From assembly GCF_011046975.1 (NCBI RefSeq), contig NZ_CP049253.1, positions 434,001 to 498,000 on the forward strand: DNA of 64,000 nt, given 5' to 3'. A model generated the notes under the pieces. It did not search any database, had not been told where the DNA came from, and saw only the letters and a program-made list of their open reading frames with translations. This stretch comes from Microbacterium amylolyticum (lineage in GTDB: Bacteria > Actinomycetota > Actinomycetes > Actinomycetales > Microbacteriaceae). The translations under genes were made by a program, and so were the position numbers. Below, one piece after another: positions 49,467 to 57,815 of the stretch (within the stretch, counting starts at the first letter, position 1; each line of letters starts with the position of its first letter).

Positions 49467-49523
49467 AACGCCGATGGCCCGGTGCCTCCGTCACAGCGGA
49501 CGGGGCGCCGGGCCATCGGCGTT
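49467..49523. terminator. strong bidirectional terminator between pdxT and the HIT gene
   Basis: A 20-bp inverted repeat with one G-U wobble: AACGCCGATGGCCCGG begins the left arm at 49467 (to 49486), and the right arm is 49504-49523, loop 17 nt. It lies between convergent genes. No long T tract. Confidence 0.7.
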
Positions 49524-49537
49524 CGTGCGCAGGCCGG

Positions 49538-50095
49538 CTAGCTGTGCCAGGCCGCCGCAACAGCCTCTCGCACCTCGCCGAGTAACTGCGGAAGCGCCTT
49601 CGTCCGCCCGATGATCGGGAAGAAATTCGCGTCTGACGCCCACCGGGGGACGATGTGCTGGTGCAGGTGCTCTTCGACACCCGCGCCGGCGACCTGTCCC
49701 TGGTTCATGCCGATATTGAAGCCGTCACAGCGAGATGTCTGTCGCAGCACCCGCATTCCCACCTGGGTGAGGTGGGCGATCTCGGCTGCTTCCTCTGGTG
49801 TCGCCTCGTCGTACAGGCCCACATGCCGGTATGGGCAGACCAGCAGGTGACCGGAATTGTACGGAAACAGGTTCAGCAGAACGAATGCGTGCTGACCACG
49901 ATGAACGATGAGTCCGTCCTGATCAGACTTGCCGGGAGCCGCGCAGAACGGGCACCCCGTCCCTCTGTTGACGTCCGCGCCCGCCTGGATATAAGCCATT
50001 CGGTGCGGGGTCCACAACCTCTGGAACGCATCGGGCGTACCCCCGAGCTCACTTTCGGGCTCGAGGCGGCCGAACTGCTCCCGGGGATCCGTCAC
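49538..50095 (-). CDS. HIT family protein (probable diadenosine/AP4A phosphorylase type)
   Basis: The 185-residue protein has the histidine triad [10 protein letters not shown] at about 148-157 and a conserved CPFC pair upstream (GCPFCAAPG). The same position beside thrS is held in Mycobacterium by Rv2613c, an AP4A phosphorylase, so a related dinucleotide activity is plausible. Its start overlaps the thrS stop by 4 bp. Confidence 0.87.
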   Translation of the reverse strand: MTDPREQFGRLEPESELGGTPDAFQRLWTPHRMAYIQAGADVNRGTGCPFCAAPGKSDQDGLIVHRGQHAFVLLNLFPYNSGHLLVCPYRHVGLYDEATPEEAAEIAHLTQVGMRVLRQTSRCDGFNIGMNQGQVAGAGVEEHLHQHIVPRWASDANFFPIIGRTKALPQLLGEVREAVAAAWHS

Positions 50096-52083
50096 GCCGT
50101 AGCCGCCTCCGGCGCGGCAGGATCGCTCATGATCTGCACCTTGTCATCGACAAGTTGTGTGACAAACGCAATCGCCTCGTCGATGGGGACGCCGTTGCGC
50201 TGTGAGCCATCACGGAAGCGGAAGGACACCGTGCCAGCTGAACGGTCCTGTTCTCCGGCGATGAGCTGGAGCGGGATCTTCGCGGTGGAGTGGGTGCGGA
50301 TCTTCTTCTGCATCCGATCGTCCGATGCGTCAAGCTCGGCTCGCAAGCCAGAACGGCGCATCGTGTCGACGACCTCGCCGAGATAGTCCGCGTATTCACC
50401 CGCGACGGGAATGCCGATGACCTGCACGGGGGCAAGCCACACGGGGAACTCGCCGGCGTAGTGTTCGAGGAGAATCGCGAAGAACCGCTCGATCGAACCG
50501 AACAGCGCGCGGTGGATCATGATCGGACGCTGTTTGGTTCCGTCGGCCGCCGTGTACTCCAGGCCGAAGCGGTCCGGCAGGTTGAAGTCGAGCTGCACCG
50601 TTGACAGCTGCCAGGAACGACCGATCGCGTCTGTCACTTTCAGGTCAATCTTGGGACCGTAGAAGGCTGCTTCTCCCGGTTCCTCGATCAGGTCGAGGCC
50701 CGTGGAGCGAGCAACGTCGCGCAGTGCTTCGGACGCTGTCTCCCAGATCTCGTCATCGCCGATCCACTTGTCCTTCTCGTCGTCCTTCAAGGACAGTTCG
50801 AGGCGGAAGTCGGTCAGGCCGAAGTCTTTGAGCAGGCCGATCTCGAATTCGAGCACCTTGCGGATCTCGTCGCCGATCATCTCGCGCGTGACGAAGAGGT
50901 GAGCATCATCCTGCGTGAAGCCGCGCACGCGGGTGAGGCCATGTAGCGCGCCGGAGAGCTCGTTGCGGTAGACCGTGCCGTTCTCCGCAAGTCGCAGTGG
51001 CAAGTCGCGGTAACTGCGCGCGCGCTCCTTGTAGATGAGAATGTGCATCGGGCAGTTCATGGGCTTCAGGTAGTAGTCGACGCCCTGCTTGGTGACGTTG
51101 CCTTCGTCATCGGTTTCCTCATCCATCCGGATAGGAGGCCAAATGCCCTCGGCATACGTGGCGAGATGGCCCGATTTTTCGAACAGATCGCGCTTGGTGA
51201 TGTGCGGCGTGTAGACGTAGCTATAGCCCTCTTGAATGTGGCGCGTGCGGGCGTGCTGTTCCATTTCGCCGCGCACGATGCCCCCCTTGGGGTGCCACAC
51301 AGAAAGCCCGGAGCCGATCTCGTCGGGGAAGCTGAACAGATCGAGCTCGCGCCCGAGCTTGCGGTGGTCGCGTTTGGCGGCCTCGGCAAGGCGATCCTTA
51401 TAGGCGACGAGGTCGTCCTTCGACGCCCATGCCGTGCCGTAGATGCGCTGAAGCTGCGGGTTGTTCTCGCTGCCACGCCAGTATGCGCCCGCAACGCGCA
51501 GAAGGTCCCAGCCGTTGCCGATCATGCGTGTCGACGGAACGTGCGGTCCGCGGCAGAGGTCCTTCCAGACCGTCTCCCCCGTCTTCGGGTCGACGTTGTC
51601 GTAGATCGTGAGTTCGCCGGCGCCTACCTCGACGCTCGCACCCTCGGCAGCATCTTTCTTGCCACCCTTGAGTCCAATCAGTTCAATCTTGAAGGGCTCG
51701 TCCGCGAGTTCGACGTGCGCCTCGTCATCACCCACAACGCGACGAGTGAAGCGCTGTCCGGCCTTGACGATGCGCTGCATTTCCTTCTTGATCGCTTTGA
51801 GGTCCTCCGGCGTGAAGGGCTCGTCAACCTGGAAGTCGTAGTAGAAGCCGTCCGTGACGGGCGGACCGATACCCAGCTTCGACTGCGGGTTGATTTTCTG
51901 CACGGCCTGGGCGAGCACGTGCGCCGTGGAGTGGCGCAGAATCTCCAGCCCGTCGGGATGGTCGAGTGTGACCGCCTCGGTTGTCTGTCCCTCTGTGACC
52001 TCCGTCGCGAGGTCTTTCAGGTCGCCGTCGACGCGCATTGCGACGACATTCTTGTCGGGGAACAGATCAAATCCAGTGGTCAC
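50092..52083 (-). CDS. thrS: threonyl-tRNA synthetase
   Basis: Charges tRNA-Thr and edits Ser-tRNA-Thr. The 663 residues have a short N-terminal TGS-like segment, an editing domain with [14 protein letters not shown], and a class II catalytic core. The core carries the zinc ligands Cys in [13 protein letters not shown], His in TQDDAHLF and His in [17 protein letters not shown]-terminal anticodon-binding domain follows ([12 protein letters not shown]). The length and TGS region are shorter than in E. coli but usual for actinobacteria. Confidence 0.97.
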   Translation of the reverse strand: MTTGFDLFPDKNVVAMRVDGDLKDLATEVTEGQTTEAVTLDHPDGLEILRHSTAHVLAQAVQKINPQSKLGIGPPVTDGFYYDFQVDEPFTPEDLKAIKKEMQRIVKAGQRFTRRVVGDDEAHVELADEPFKIELIGLKGGKKDAAEGASVEVGAGELTIYDNVDPKTGETVWKDLCRGPHVPSTRMIGNGWDLLRVAGAYWRGSENNPQLQRIYGTAWASKDDLVAYKDRLAEAAKRDHRKLGRELDLFSFPDEIGSGLSVWHPKGGIVRGEMEQHARTRHIQEGYSYVYTPHITKRDLFEKSGHLATYAEGIWPPIRMDEETDDEGNVTKQGVDYYLKPMNCPMHILIYKERARSYRDLPLRLAENGTVYRNELSGALHGLTRVRGFTQDDAHLFVTREMIGDEIRKVLEFEIGLLKDFGLTDFRLELSLKDDEKDKWIGDDEIWETASEALRDVARSTGLDLIEEPGEAAFYGPKIDLKVTDAIGRSWQLSTVQLDFNLPDRFGLEYTAADGTKQRPIMIHRALFGSIERFFAILLEHYAGEFPVWLAPVQVIGIPVAGEYADYLGEVVDTMRRSGLRAELDASDDRMQKKIRTHSTAKIPLQLIAGEQDRSAGTVSFRFRDGSQRNGVPIDEAIAFVTQLVDDKVQIMSDPAAPEAATA

Positions 52084-52135
52084 TCCTCCATTCTATTGCC
52101 GTTGCCCCGGCACCCCTGCACGGCGGCTGGGTGGA

Positions 52136-52507
52136 TCAAGCAGGAAGATTGCGTCCGAACATCTGCGCCGTCGCTCGGGCGCTGGGCTGTCCGGCATCGA
52201 GGTCGGCGCCTCCCGCCACGAGCACGCCAATAACGTCGTCGAATCCTTTGAAGACGGCACCTGCCGTGGGCGACTGCCCGCGATCGTTGAGCTTGTTGGG
52301 GTCCGCTCCGCGCTCCAACAGTCCCTCAACGAGCGTCGCGTGTCCGTTGTACGACGCGAGCATCAGGAGCGTGTCACCCGCGTCATTCGTCAGGTCGACC
52401 GCAACGCCCTGGTCGACGTATTCCAGAACGGTCGCATCCCCCGAGCGGGCCAGGTCAAAAACTCGGCTGGCAAACGCGACGATGTCGTCAGGGATCTCTT
52501 CGGTCAT
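52136..52507 (-). CDS. ankyrin repeat protein
   Basis: A 123-residue protein with about three ankyrin repeats: VDLTNDAGDTLLMLASYNGHATLV (position about 35-58), then LLERGADPNKLNDRGQSPTAGAV and VLVAGGADLDAGQPSARATAQMF, quoted in part. No membrane or signal segment. The start ATG (52505-52507) is used because the upstream frame runs into tRNA genes. Such small ankyrin proteins near catalase or thrS are common; the partner is unknown. It is 52 bp upstream of thrS on the same strand. Confidence 0.85.
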   Translation of the reverse strand: MTEEIPDDIVAFASRVFDLARSGDATVLEYVDQGVAVDLTNDAGDTLLMLASYNGHATLVEGLLERGADPNKLNDRGQSPTAGAVFKGFDDVIGVLVAGGADLDAGQPSARATAQMFGRNLPA

Positions 52508-52575
52508 GTCTCCATGATGCCGTGGTCCGCCAGGAATCAACACAGCACCCGCAGAAGAGAGCCGAGAACACGAAA

Positions 52576-52615
52576 ATGGGCCCGTGCCTCGTGCCTTGCA
52601 CGGGACAGGACCCAT
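52576..52615 (-). terminator. terminator of the tRNA cluster
   Basis: CCCGTGC at 52581-52587 pairs with 52598-52604; ATGGG (52576-52580) can pair with 52611-52615. On the minus strand it is followed by TTTTCG and begins just past the tRNA-Gly 3' end. A good terminator for the Gly-Cys-Val-Gly transcript. Confidence 0.6.
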
Positions 52616-52622
52616 CGTACCG

Positions 52623-52695
52623 AGCGGATGACGAGACTCGAACTCGCGACCCTCACCTTGGCAAGGTGATGCGCTACCAACTGCGCTACATCCGC
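52623..52695 (-). tRNA. tRNA-Gly(GCC), copy 1
   Basis: Full 73-nt cloverleaf on the minus strand without encoded CCA. Acceptor GCGGATG pairs with CATCCGC, anticodon stem CACCT/AGGTG with loop TTGCCAA, so anticodon GCC; T-arm contains GAGTTCGAGTCTC. It is the last gene of the cluster and identical to copy 2 at 52946-53018. Confidence 0.95.
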
Positions 52696-52702
52696 AATAC
52701 GA

Positions 52703-52723
52703 AAGCCCCCGTAAAGGGGGCTT
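52703..52723 (-). other. hairpin between tRNA-Val(GAC) and tRNA-Gly copy 1
   Basis: AAGCCCCC at 52703-52710 pairs with 52716-52723 around a 5-nt loop. On the minus strand the second arm ends CTTTCG, so it could be a weak terminator or a processing signal between the tRNAs. Confidence 0.5.
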
Positions 52724-52725
52724 CG

Positions 52726-52797
52726 TGCGCGATACTGGGATCGAACCAGTGACCTCTTCCGTGTCAGGGAAGCGCGCTACCGCTGCGCCAATCGCGC
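52726..52797 (-). tRNA. tRNA-Val(GAC)
   Basis: 72-nt cloverleaf. Acceptor GCGCGAT/ATCGCGC, anticodon stem CTTCC/GGAAG with loop CTGACAC, so anticodon GAC. T-arm contains CTGGTTCGATCCCAG. No encoded CCA. Confidence 0.95.
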
Positions 52798-52821
52798 TCA
52801 TCAGAGCTATTCAGTTTTTCG

Positions 52822-52892
52822 AGGTGGCGACGGGATTCGAACCCGTGTAAACGGCTTTGCAGGCCGGTGCCTAGCCTCTCGGCCACGCCACC
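52822..52892 (-). tRNA. tRNA-Cys(GCA)
   Basis: 71-nt cloverleaf. Acceptor GGTGGCG/CGCCACC, anticodon stem CGGCC/AGCCG with loop TGCAAA-type context giving anticodon GCA. T-arm ACGGGTTCGAATCCCGT. No encoded CCA. Confidence 0.95.
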
Positions 52893-52945
52893 GTGTGGGA
52901 TTCGAACCCGCGTGCCGGACCACCAAAAGGTGATCACTGCACTCG
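52893..52945 (-). pseudogene. tRNA remnant (anticodon arm and T-arm only)
   Basis: Between tRNA-Gly copy 2 and tRNA-Cys the minus strand holds a T-arm-like GCGGGTTCGAATCCCAC (one mismatched pair) and, before it, a hairpin with loop CTTTTGG that would read anticodon TTT. No D-arm or acceptor 5' strand is present. It fits the 3' half of a broken tRNA gene. Confidence 0.5.
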
Positions 52946-53018
52946 AGCGGATGACGAGACTCGAACTCGCGACCCTCACCTTGGCAAGGTGATGCGCTAC
53001 CAACTGCGCTACATCCGC
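52946..53018 (-). tRNA. tRNA-Gly(GCC), copy 2
   Basis: 73 nt and, base for base as far as I can see, identical to copy 1 at 52623-52695. It is the first tRNA of the minus-strand cluster, about 60 bp after a good promoter. Confidence 0.95.
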
Positions 53019-53077
53019 GTACTATGTCAGCCCGAAGGCATCTTGCTTGTGTCCGTCTTGCGCCGGGCACTTGTTAA

Positions 53078-53106
53078 ACATTAGCCCAGCACGCGCGGAC
53101 TTCCAA
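53078..53106 (-). promoter_or_regulatory. promoter of the tRNA-Gly-Cys-Val-Gly cluster
   Basis: On the minus strand TTGGAA (plus 53101-53106), exactly 17 bp, TAATGT (plus 53078-53083). The first tRNA begins about 60 nt downstream of the -10. Confidence 0.6.
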
Positions 53107-53186
53107 ACCACACCCATTGGCCGGGCGTGTCCGGCTCCCCGGTGCCAAGACGTGTGCGCTCACGACACCCCCGGCCCGCCTGCCCG

Positions 53187-53216
53187 TTCACGCCCACGGG
53201 GATCCTGCTGTAGTAT
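53187..53216 (+). promoter_or_regulatory. promoter of tRNA-Val(CAC)
   Basis: TTCACG at 53187-53192, an 18-bp spacer, and TAGTAT at 53211-53216. The tRNA begins 35 nt after the -10. Confidence 0.55.
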
Positions 53217-53250
53217 TTCTACTCGTGCCTCAGGGCACATAACTCCACAC

Positions 53251-53327
53251 GGGCGATTGGCGCAGTTGGTTAGCGCGCTTCCTTCACACGGAAGAGGTCA
53301 TGGGTTCGAGTCCCGTATCGCCCACCA
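53251..53327 (+). tRNA. tRNA-Val(CAC)
   Basis: 74-nt cloverleaf plus an encoded CCA (53325-53327). Acceptor GGGCGAT/ATCGCCC, anticodon stem CTTCC/GGAAG with loop TTCACAC, so anticodon CAC. T-arm ATGGGTTCGAGTCCCGT. The 3' end is a typical integration site for tyrosine recombinases, and an integrase-like remnant follows. Confidence 0.95.
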
Positions 53328-53334
53328 CACGGAG

Positions 53335-53366
53335 AGGCCTTCTGTCGCTTGGCAGGAGGCCTTTTC
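53335..53366 (+). terminator. terminator of tRNA-Val(CAC)
   Basis: AGGCCTTCTG at 53335-53344 pairs with 53353-53362 with one G-U, 8-nt loop, followed by TTTTC. It lies 8 bp after the tRNA. Confidence 0.7.
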
Positions 53367-53373
53367 GCTGCCG

Positions 53374-53571
53374 TCATAGCGCCGTCTCGCTCTCATCGAT
53401 GCGTACCCCCGGCGCACCCCCGCCGCTGTTCAGCAGCGCCAAAGCCGCCTGATCAGCGCGTGATCCCTGGTAGTGGACGTAGTTCCTCGACGTGACCGAC
53501 ACATCGGCATGCCTCACATCACAGACACTCCCCTGCATCACAGCACGACGCCGACCGATGTCCACGAACAC
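53374..53571 (-). pseudogene. possible tyrosine integrase C-terminal remnant
   Basis: The 65-residue frame contains HADVSVTSRNYVHY, which resembles the C-terminal box of tyrosine recombinases (GH-x-T-x-x-Y-x-H, with Tyr as the nucleophile), followed by an Ala-rich tail typical of integrase ends. Nothing upstream encodes the catalytic Arg-Lys-His-Arg core. It points toward the 3' end of tRNA-Val(CAC), 47 bp away, as integrases usually do. This is most likely the end of a lost element; similarity is short, so this remains tentative. Confidence 0.45.
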
Positions 53572-53720
53572 GGCTGGATCGTGCAGTCACGGCACAGCGC
53601 CTCAGCCGGATACGTCGTATCTGTTCGGTGCACCGTCTGCCGGGCGCACAGAGTTCACGTTCAGGTACGTTCAGATGTTCGGCCAGCTGCCCTCAGCACA
53701 GAGGTGCTCTCCCCGAGCGC

Positions 53721-54563
53721 TCACCCCTCGCGCGCGAGTCGCACTTCCCTCGCACGGACCACCGCGTCGTAGCCGCTCCGGAAGTCCGGATACTCGAGCT
53801 CGCCGAGGAGCGAAACGAACGCCGCGCCGTCAAAGACGTTGCCGGAAACGGCATCCCCATCGGACCGCGAGGGACGGGCGACACCGAGCAGGCCACTGAT
53901 GTGCTCCGCGACGTCTCCGAGAGGCGCTGGCGACTGATCGACAGCGTGAAGGACGCTCGGCGGACGCTCTGTCCCCACCAGGATGGCGAGTGCACGGACG
54001 AGATCCGACTCGTGAACACGGTTGGTGCGGCGGGCATAACTGATCGGTTCCCCCGCGAGCACTCGGCGGATCAGGAACTCCCTCCCGGCGCCGTAGATTC
54101 CCGCAGGGCGCAGGATAACAGCGGAGAAGAGGTCGATCGCCGCACGTTCACCGTCCAGCAGGTTCTCACTGCGCGGGGAGGAGGGCGCAGGCGTGACGTC
54201 TTCCGTGATCGGTTGGTGCCCCGTCCACCCCTCGAAAACGCCGGTCGATGAGACGAAAACGGTTCGCCGCGGGCGAGCAGGGAGCCCCTCGGCGAGATGC
54301 TCCAGTGCAACGCGGTATCCCTGTTGTGCGGCAGCAGGAGGGAGGGTGATCACCATCGCGTCAACCAGCGGCAGCTCCTGCTCCAGCGGGCGTCCCAGGT
54401 CGGCAGCGATTGCGTCGAACGCCGACGGAAGGGCATCGGTGCGCCTGCGCACAGCGAACACCTCTCCGCCGTGTTCGTGCAGCTGGAGCCCGAGGCGCGT
54501 TCCGATCTTCCCGCACCCAACGAGCAGGGTACGTCGAGGGATACGGGCGGCAACATTCTTCAC
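53721..54563 (-). CDS. NAD(P)-dependent oxidoreductase / epimerase-like protein
   Basis: A 280-residue Rossmann protein with the nucleotide loop GCGKIG at 16-21 in TLLVGCGKIGTRLGL. It has an extended-SDR-like centre FVSSTGVFEGWTGHQPITED and the YGAGRE segment near ILRPAGIYGAGREF. No clear YxxxK pair is visible, so catalytic details are uncertain; this type is annotated as NAD-dependent epimerase/dehydratase. It stands alone in the accessory patch and may be a recent arrival. Confidence 0.8.
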   Translation of the reverse strand: MKNVAARIPRRTLLVGCGKIGTRLGLQLHEHGGEVFAVRRRTDALPSAFDAIAADLGRPLEQELPLVDAMVITLPPAAAQQGYRVALEHLAEGLPARPRRTVFVSSTGVFEGWTGHQPITEDVTPAPSSPRSENLLDGERAAIDLFSAVILRPAGIYGAGREFLIRRVLAGEPISYARRTNRVHESDLVRALAILVGTERPPSVLHAVDQSPAPLGDVAEHISGLLGVARPSRSDGDAVSGNVFDGAAFVSLLGELEYPDFRSGYDAVVRAREVRLAREG

Positions 54564-54817
54564 CCCGCCACTGTTTCACACGGGGCTCTCTCCTCGCCGA
54601 AGGCGTCAAGGGCGACACGCCCGGCCCGCACACATCACCGGCTGGTACGTTTCGAGCGTCGGCATCGTGCCTGCGTCAGGGAAGACTTCTTGTCAACCAG
54701 TCAGCCGTCACCGGCGCTTCGTTCTCCGTCGCCTCCTCTGTGTGAGCTCGAGGAGAGTCATGCCCGTTAGCAACGTACCCACAACGCCGTCGGTCCGCCC
54801 CGCACACTATCCTCAGC
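54564..54817. other. 254-bp intergenic region with no supported gene
   Basis: No reading frame here shows a family signature. The only structured feature is GAGGAG followed by ATG at 54760, which opens a short frame, MPVSNVPTTPSVRP, that does not match the DUF1611 sequence beginning 19 codons later in another frame. It may be the eroded 5' end of that pseudogene. Confidence 0.4.
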
Positions 54818-55090
54818 GTGATCGACAGCCGTCACACTGGCCAGGACTCGGGGATGGTGCTCGATGGCAAGGCCAATAACATTCACGTCTTCAGCGGCCT
54901 GGCCGAGGCAATAGCGCACACCGGATACCTCCCGGACTACCTCATCTGCGGTGTCGCCCCGGCAGACGGGCTACTCTCCCCCGCGCAGCGTGTCGTTCTG
55001 CTTGACGGCATTTCCCGCGGCATGCACATCATCAACGGTCTCCATGAGTTCCTCAATGACGACGCCGAGTTCGTTGCTGCGAGTCTGCTC
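54818..55090 (+). pseudogene. DUF1611 (DgcN-type) N-terminal domain fragment
   Basis: The frame reads VIDSRHTGQDSGMVLDG, DYLICGVAPADGLLSP and then ISRGMHIINGLHEFLNDD, the pattern of the DUF1611 N-terminal Rossmann-like domain (ID-xx-xAGxDxG ... GIAPxGGxLP ... GLHDFLxDD). The first 45 or so residues of the family and the whole C-terminal P-loop domain are missing. After about residue 91 the frame no longer resembles the family. Intact relatives act with a dipeptide/D-amino acid pathway; here only a broken copy remains. Another unrelated short frame ends at 55173 (VLSAFPLLAEKLVPAAV) and is not identified. Confidence 0.65.
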
Positions 55091-55245
55091 ACCGAGCGAC
55101 CTCGTGGACATGGTGCTGAGCGCGTTCCCCCTGCTTGCAGAGAAGCTCGTACCGGCCGCAGTTGTCGTCGAGTAAAACGTCAGGCGCTGCGGCACGCGGC
55201 TTGCGATGGCTCGGAGCTTGCGTCGACCGCGGCTATGCTCACGAG

Positions 55246-55827
55246 ATGCGATGCCTTCCCGCCATCTCATTCCTGGTGATCGCCGCCGCCGCGCTCAGCG
55301 GATGCGCTCCCTCTGAAGCGCCGTTGACGACCGCGCAGACAACGCATAGCCCGGAACCATCACCGGCGCCGACCGCATCGCCGTCTCCGGGTCCGCACAC
55401 ACCGGAACCGAGCCCACCGGGGTCCGTCGAAGTATCTGCGTGCGCCCAGGTCGAATCGCTCCGTGTCCGTCCGGAGAGCGACGATGACCGCCTCGATGTG
55501 TTCGGCGTCATCGCTCTCCGCGACTCCGGTCCTCGCACTCGTGCGAACGGTGAAACGGCGTTCGCCGGGGACCAAGCGATCTCGTACGAGGTGGCACCGG
55601 GCGACACACTGGGTGCCATCGCCGAGCGCTTCTGTACGACGACCCAGATGATCCAGTACCTCAACGTCGTACGCCGTGCCACCGGGTATTCAAACGCCAA
55701 AGATGACTTCGTCCTTTACGCCGGCGACATCCTCAACCTGGACGCGTACACGATTACGTCGGTTGGTCACCAGAACGGCGTTGTGTACGACTACCGGCCG
55801 GTCATCCATCTGCCGCCACAGCGATAG
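55246..55827 (+). CDS. LysM domain lipoprotein
   Basis: From ATG 55246 the protein has 193 residues. A lipoprotein signal ends in the lipobox LSGC with Cys20. A Pro/Ser/Thr-rich linker (about 25-65) follows, and the C-terminal part is a LysM domain (about 110-165) with YEVAPGDTLGAIAERFCT and YAGDILNLDAY. It should be on the outer face of the membrane and bind peptidoglycan. The frame is open upstream (to 55135) but has no conserved sequence. It is probably monocistronic. Confidence 0.85.
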   Translation: MRCLPAISFLVIAAAALSGCAPSEAPLTTAQTTHSPEPSPAPTASPSPGPHTPEPSPPGSVEVSACAQVESLRVRPESDDDRLDVFGVIALRDSGPRTRANGETAFAGDQAISYEVAPGDTLGAIAERFCTTTQMIQYLNVVRRATGYSNAKDDFVLYAGDILNLDAYTITSVGHQNGVVYDYRPVIHLPPQR

Positions 55828-55830
55828 CCG

Positions 55831-56352
55831 CTAGACCTTCCACCCGTATCGCGTGCGAAGAGCGTGCGCGACGACGGTAAACCTGTCGAGATCCAGCGCA
55901 GCGGCTTCACGACGCACACCGTGCCGTGGGACGCTGTAGAGCTGATCGAGGTCGACCCATGATTCTCGTCCCTGCGCGTCCCAGCCACCCGTCCCGAGAC
56001 GCAAATGCTCACGGGAGCCGTCGTGGGAGCGGCTCGTCAGTTTGAGGCCGTAATAGCGATCTGTCGATTGCCGGCCGATGATCAGCACCGGACGATCCTT
56101 GCCGCGGCCATCGTTTTCGGCATAGGGCACCCAGGTCCAGACCACTTCACCTGCGTCCGGTTCGCCATCCGGAGAAGGAGCGTACGACATGGTGAGGGTC
56201 GCGACGGAGCGGGGGTCGATCTCATACGTGTCGGCACCACCCGATACAGGGCGGCGGTCCGCTGCCTGTCCCCGCCGTTTCGTGCCAAAGACACCCTGGA
56301 GAAGGTCGACGCTCAGGCGGATGATCCGCTGCCAGTCCCTGTTCGTAAGCAC
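55831..56352 (-). CDS. PemK/MazF-like protein, possibly an orphan toxin
   Basis: A 173-residue protein. The first 65 residues are not recognised; the rest follows the PemK/MazF layout. GEVVWTWVPYAENDGRGKDRPVLIIGRQ at about 68-95 is the N-terminal strand with the proline of the P-loop-like turn, and YYGLKLTSRSHDG follows. No antitoxin gene is next to it. Similar orphan copies are common in Microbacterium, so it may not act as a toxin. It converges with the lipoprotein gene with 3 bp between stops. Confidence 0.75.
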   Translation of the reverse strand: MLTNRDWQRIIRLSVDLLQGVFGTKRRGQAADRRPVSGGADTYEIDPRSVATLTMSYAPSPDGEPDAGEVVWTWVPYAENDGRGKDRPVLIIGRQSTDRYYGLKLTSRSHDGSREHLRLGTGGWDAQGRESWVDLDQLYSVPRHGVRREAAALDLDRFTVVAHALRTRYGWKV

Positions 56353-56400
56353 GCGTTAACGCTACCGTGCGGAGATTGTCTGCGCCGCCCTCAGAAACAG

Positions 56401-56437
56401 AGGTGGGCGCCTCCTCTCATTGAGGAGACGCCCATCT
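56401..56437 (-). terminator. terminator of amt
   Basis: A 16-bp inverted repeat with two wobble pairs, left 56401-56416, right 56422-56437, loop of 5 nt. The stem begins 36 bp past the amt stop, and on the minus strand it is followed by a CTGTTTCTG stretch. Confidence 0.65.
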
Positions 56438-56473
56438 GATGCTGTGAGTGCTGGGTGTTGCTTCTGCGATGAC

Positions 56474-57724
56474 TTAGCGGTCGTCGCCTGTGAGGGCGTA
56501 ACCCTCTTCGCCGTGGACCGAAACATCCACACCGGCAATTTCGTCTTCGTTCTTGACGCGGAACCCAATCGTCTTCTCGATCGCGAGACCGATGATCAGC
56601 GCGACAACGAACGCGTAGACAAGAGCCGCGACCACGGCGATGAACTGAACGATGAGCTGCTCGAGGCTGCCCGTGAAAATCAGCCCGGTGTCGCGAGCGA
56701 AGAAGCCGAGCCACAGGGCACCGATGATTCCACCGACGAGGTGGACACCGACGACATCAAGCGAGTCATCGTAGCCAAGCTTCCACTTGAGCTCGATCGC
56801 CAGGGCACAGACAGCACCGACGACGAGTCCGAGGACGATCGCCCACACGGGGTCGAGGTCAGCACAAGCCGGGGTGATGGCCACAAGACCCGAGACGGCA
56901 CCCGTTGCTGCGCCCACTGCCGTCGGCTTGCCGTCCTTGATCTTCTCAACGAAGATCCAGCCGAGGACCGCTGCCGCGGGAGTAACCATCGTGTTGATGA
57001 CGATGAGGCCCTGCGGGAGGTTGCCAGCGTCACCGAGCGGCTCAAACACGGCGCCGCCATTGAATCCGAACCAACCGAACCACAGCAGCGCTGCGCCGAG
57101 AAGAACGAGCGGCACGTTGTGGGGCTTCTGGATGCCCTTCTGGAAGCCAACGCGCTTGCCCAGAACGATCGCGAGAGCGAGGGCCGCGGCACCGGCGTTG
57201 ATGTGAACGACGGTTCCACCGGCGTAGTCGATGACAGACACGGAGTCTTCGCCGAACATGATGGTGCCGAGCTCTTCGATCCAGCCGCCGCCCCAGACCC
57301 AGGCCGCGACGGGGAAGTAGACCAGCGTCGCCCAAATACCGGCGAAGATCATCCATGCGCCGAACTTGGCGCGGTCAGCGATCGCACCGGAAATCAGCGC
57401 AACAGTAATAATGGCGAAGGTTGCGCCGAACGCCGAACCGATGAGGACTTCACCGGTCTCGTCGCCTTCGGCGATGGTCGTCGCGAGGCCGAAGTCAGCA
57501 AAGGGGTTTCCGGCGAACGCCCATGTGCTGTCGACGGCGCTCATCGACGATCCGTAGAGCACCCAAAGAACGGCCGTAAGGCCCAGTGCGCCGAAGCTCA
57601 TCATCATCATGCTGACGACGCTCTTCGCCTTCACCAGGCCGCCATAGAAGAAGGCGACACCGGGGGTCATGAGAAGGACAAGCGCGGTGGCTGTCATCAG
57701 CCATGCGAGATTTCCGCTATCCAT
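56474..57724 (-). CDS. amt: ammonium transporter Amt
   Basis: Imports ammonium. The 416-residue protein has 11 predicted helices, the signature DYAGGTVVHINAGAAALALAI near residue 160, and AWVWGGGWIEELG in the extracellular vestibule. The C-terminal cytoplasmic tail ends with an acidic Asp/Glu stretch. No glnK or glnD follows, unlike many actinobacteria. The 233 bp upstream contain GTTAC repeats that resemble GlnR sites. Confidence 0.95.
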   Translation of the reverse strand: MDSGNLAWLMTATALVLLMTPGVAFFYGGLVKAKSVVSMMMMSFGALGLTAVLWVLYGSSMSAVDSTWAFAGNPFADFGLATTIAEGDETGEVLIGSAFGATFAIITVALISGAIADRAKFGAWMIFAGIWATLVYFPVAAWVWGGGWIEELGTIMFGEDSVSVIDYAGGTVVHINAGAAALALAIVLGKRVGFQKGIQKPHNVPLVLLGAALLWFGWFGFNGGAVFEPLGDAGNLPQGLIVINTMVTPAAAVLGWIFVEKIKDGKPTAVGAATGAVSGLVAITPACADLDPVWAIVLGLVVGAVCALAIELKWKLGYDDSLDVVGVHLVGGIIGALWLGFFARDTGLIFTGSLEQLIVQFIAVVAALVYAFVVALIIGLAIEKTIGFRVKNEDEIAGVDVSVHGEEGYALTGDDR

Positions 57725-57815
57725 GTGATTCCTATCGGGTCAGGTAACAGGACACCCGGTCTGCTTAGGTCGATGTGGAGCCCTCGACCGGATGACCCCA
57801 TGGTGCCGCTCCCGC

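Noticed and set aside
52764..53070. Open frames across the tRNA cluster
   Set aside because: They translate tRNA sequences; repeated peptides come from the duplicated tRNA-Gly genes.
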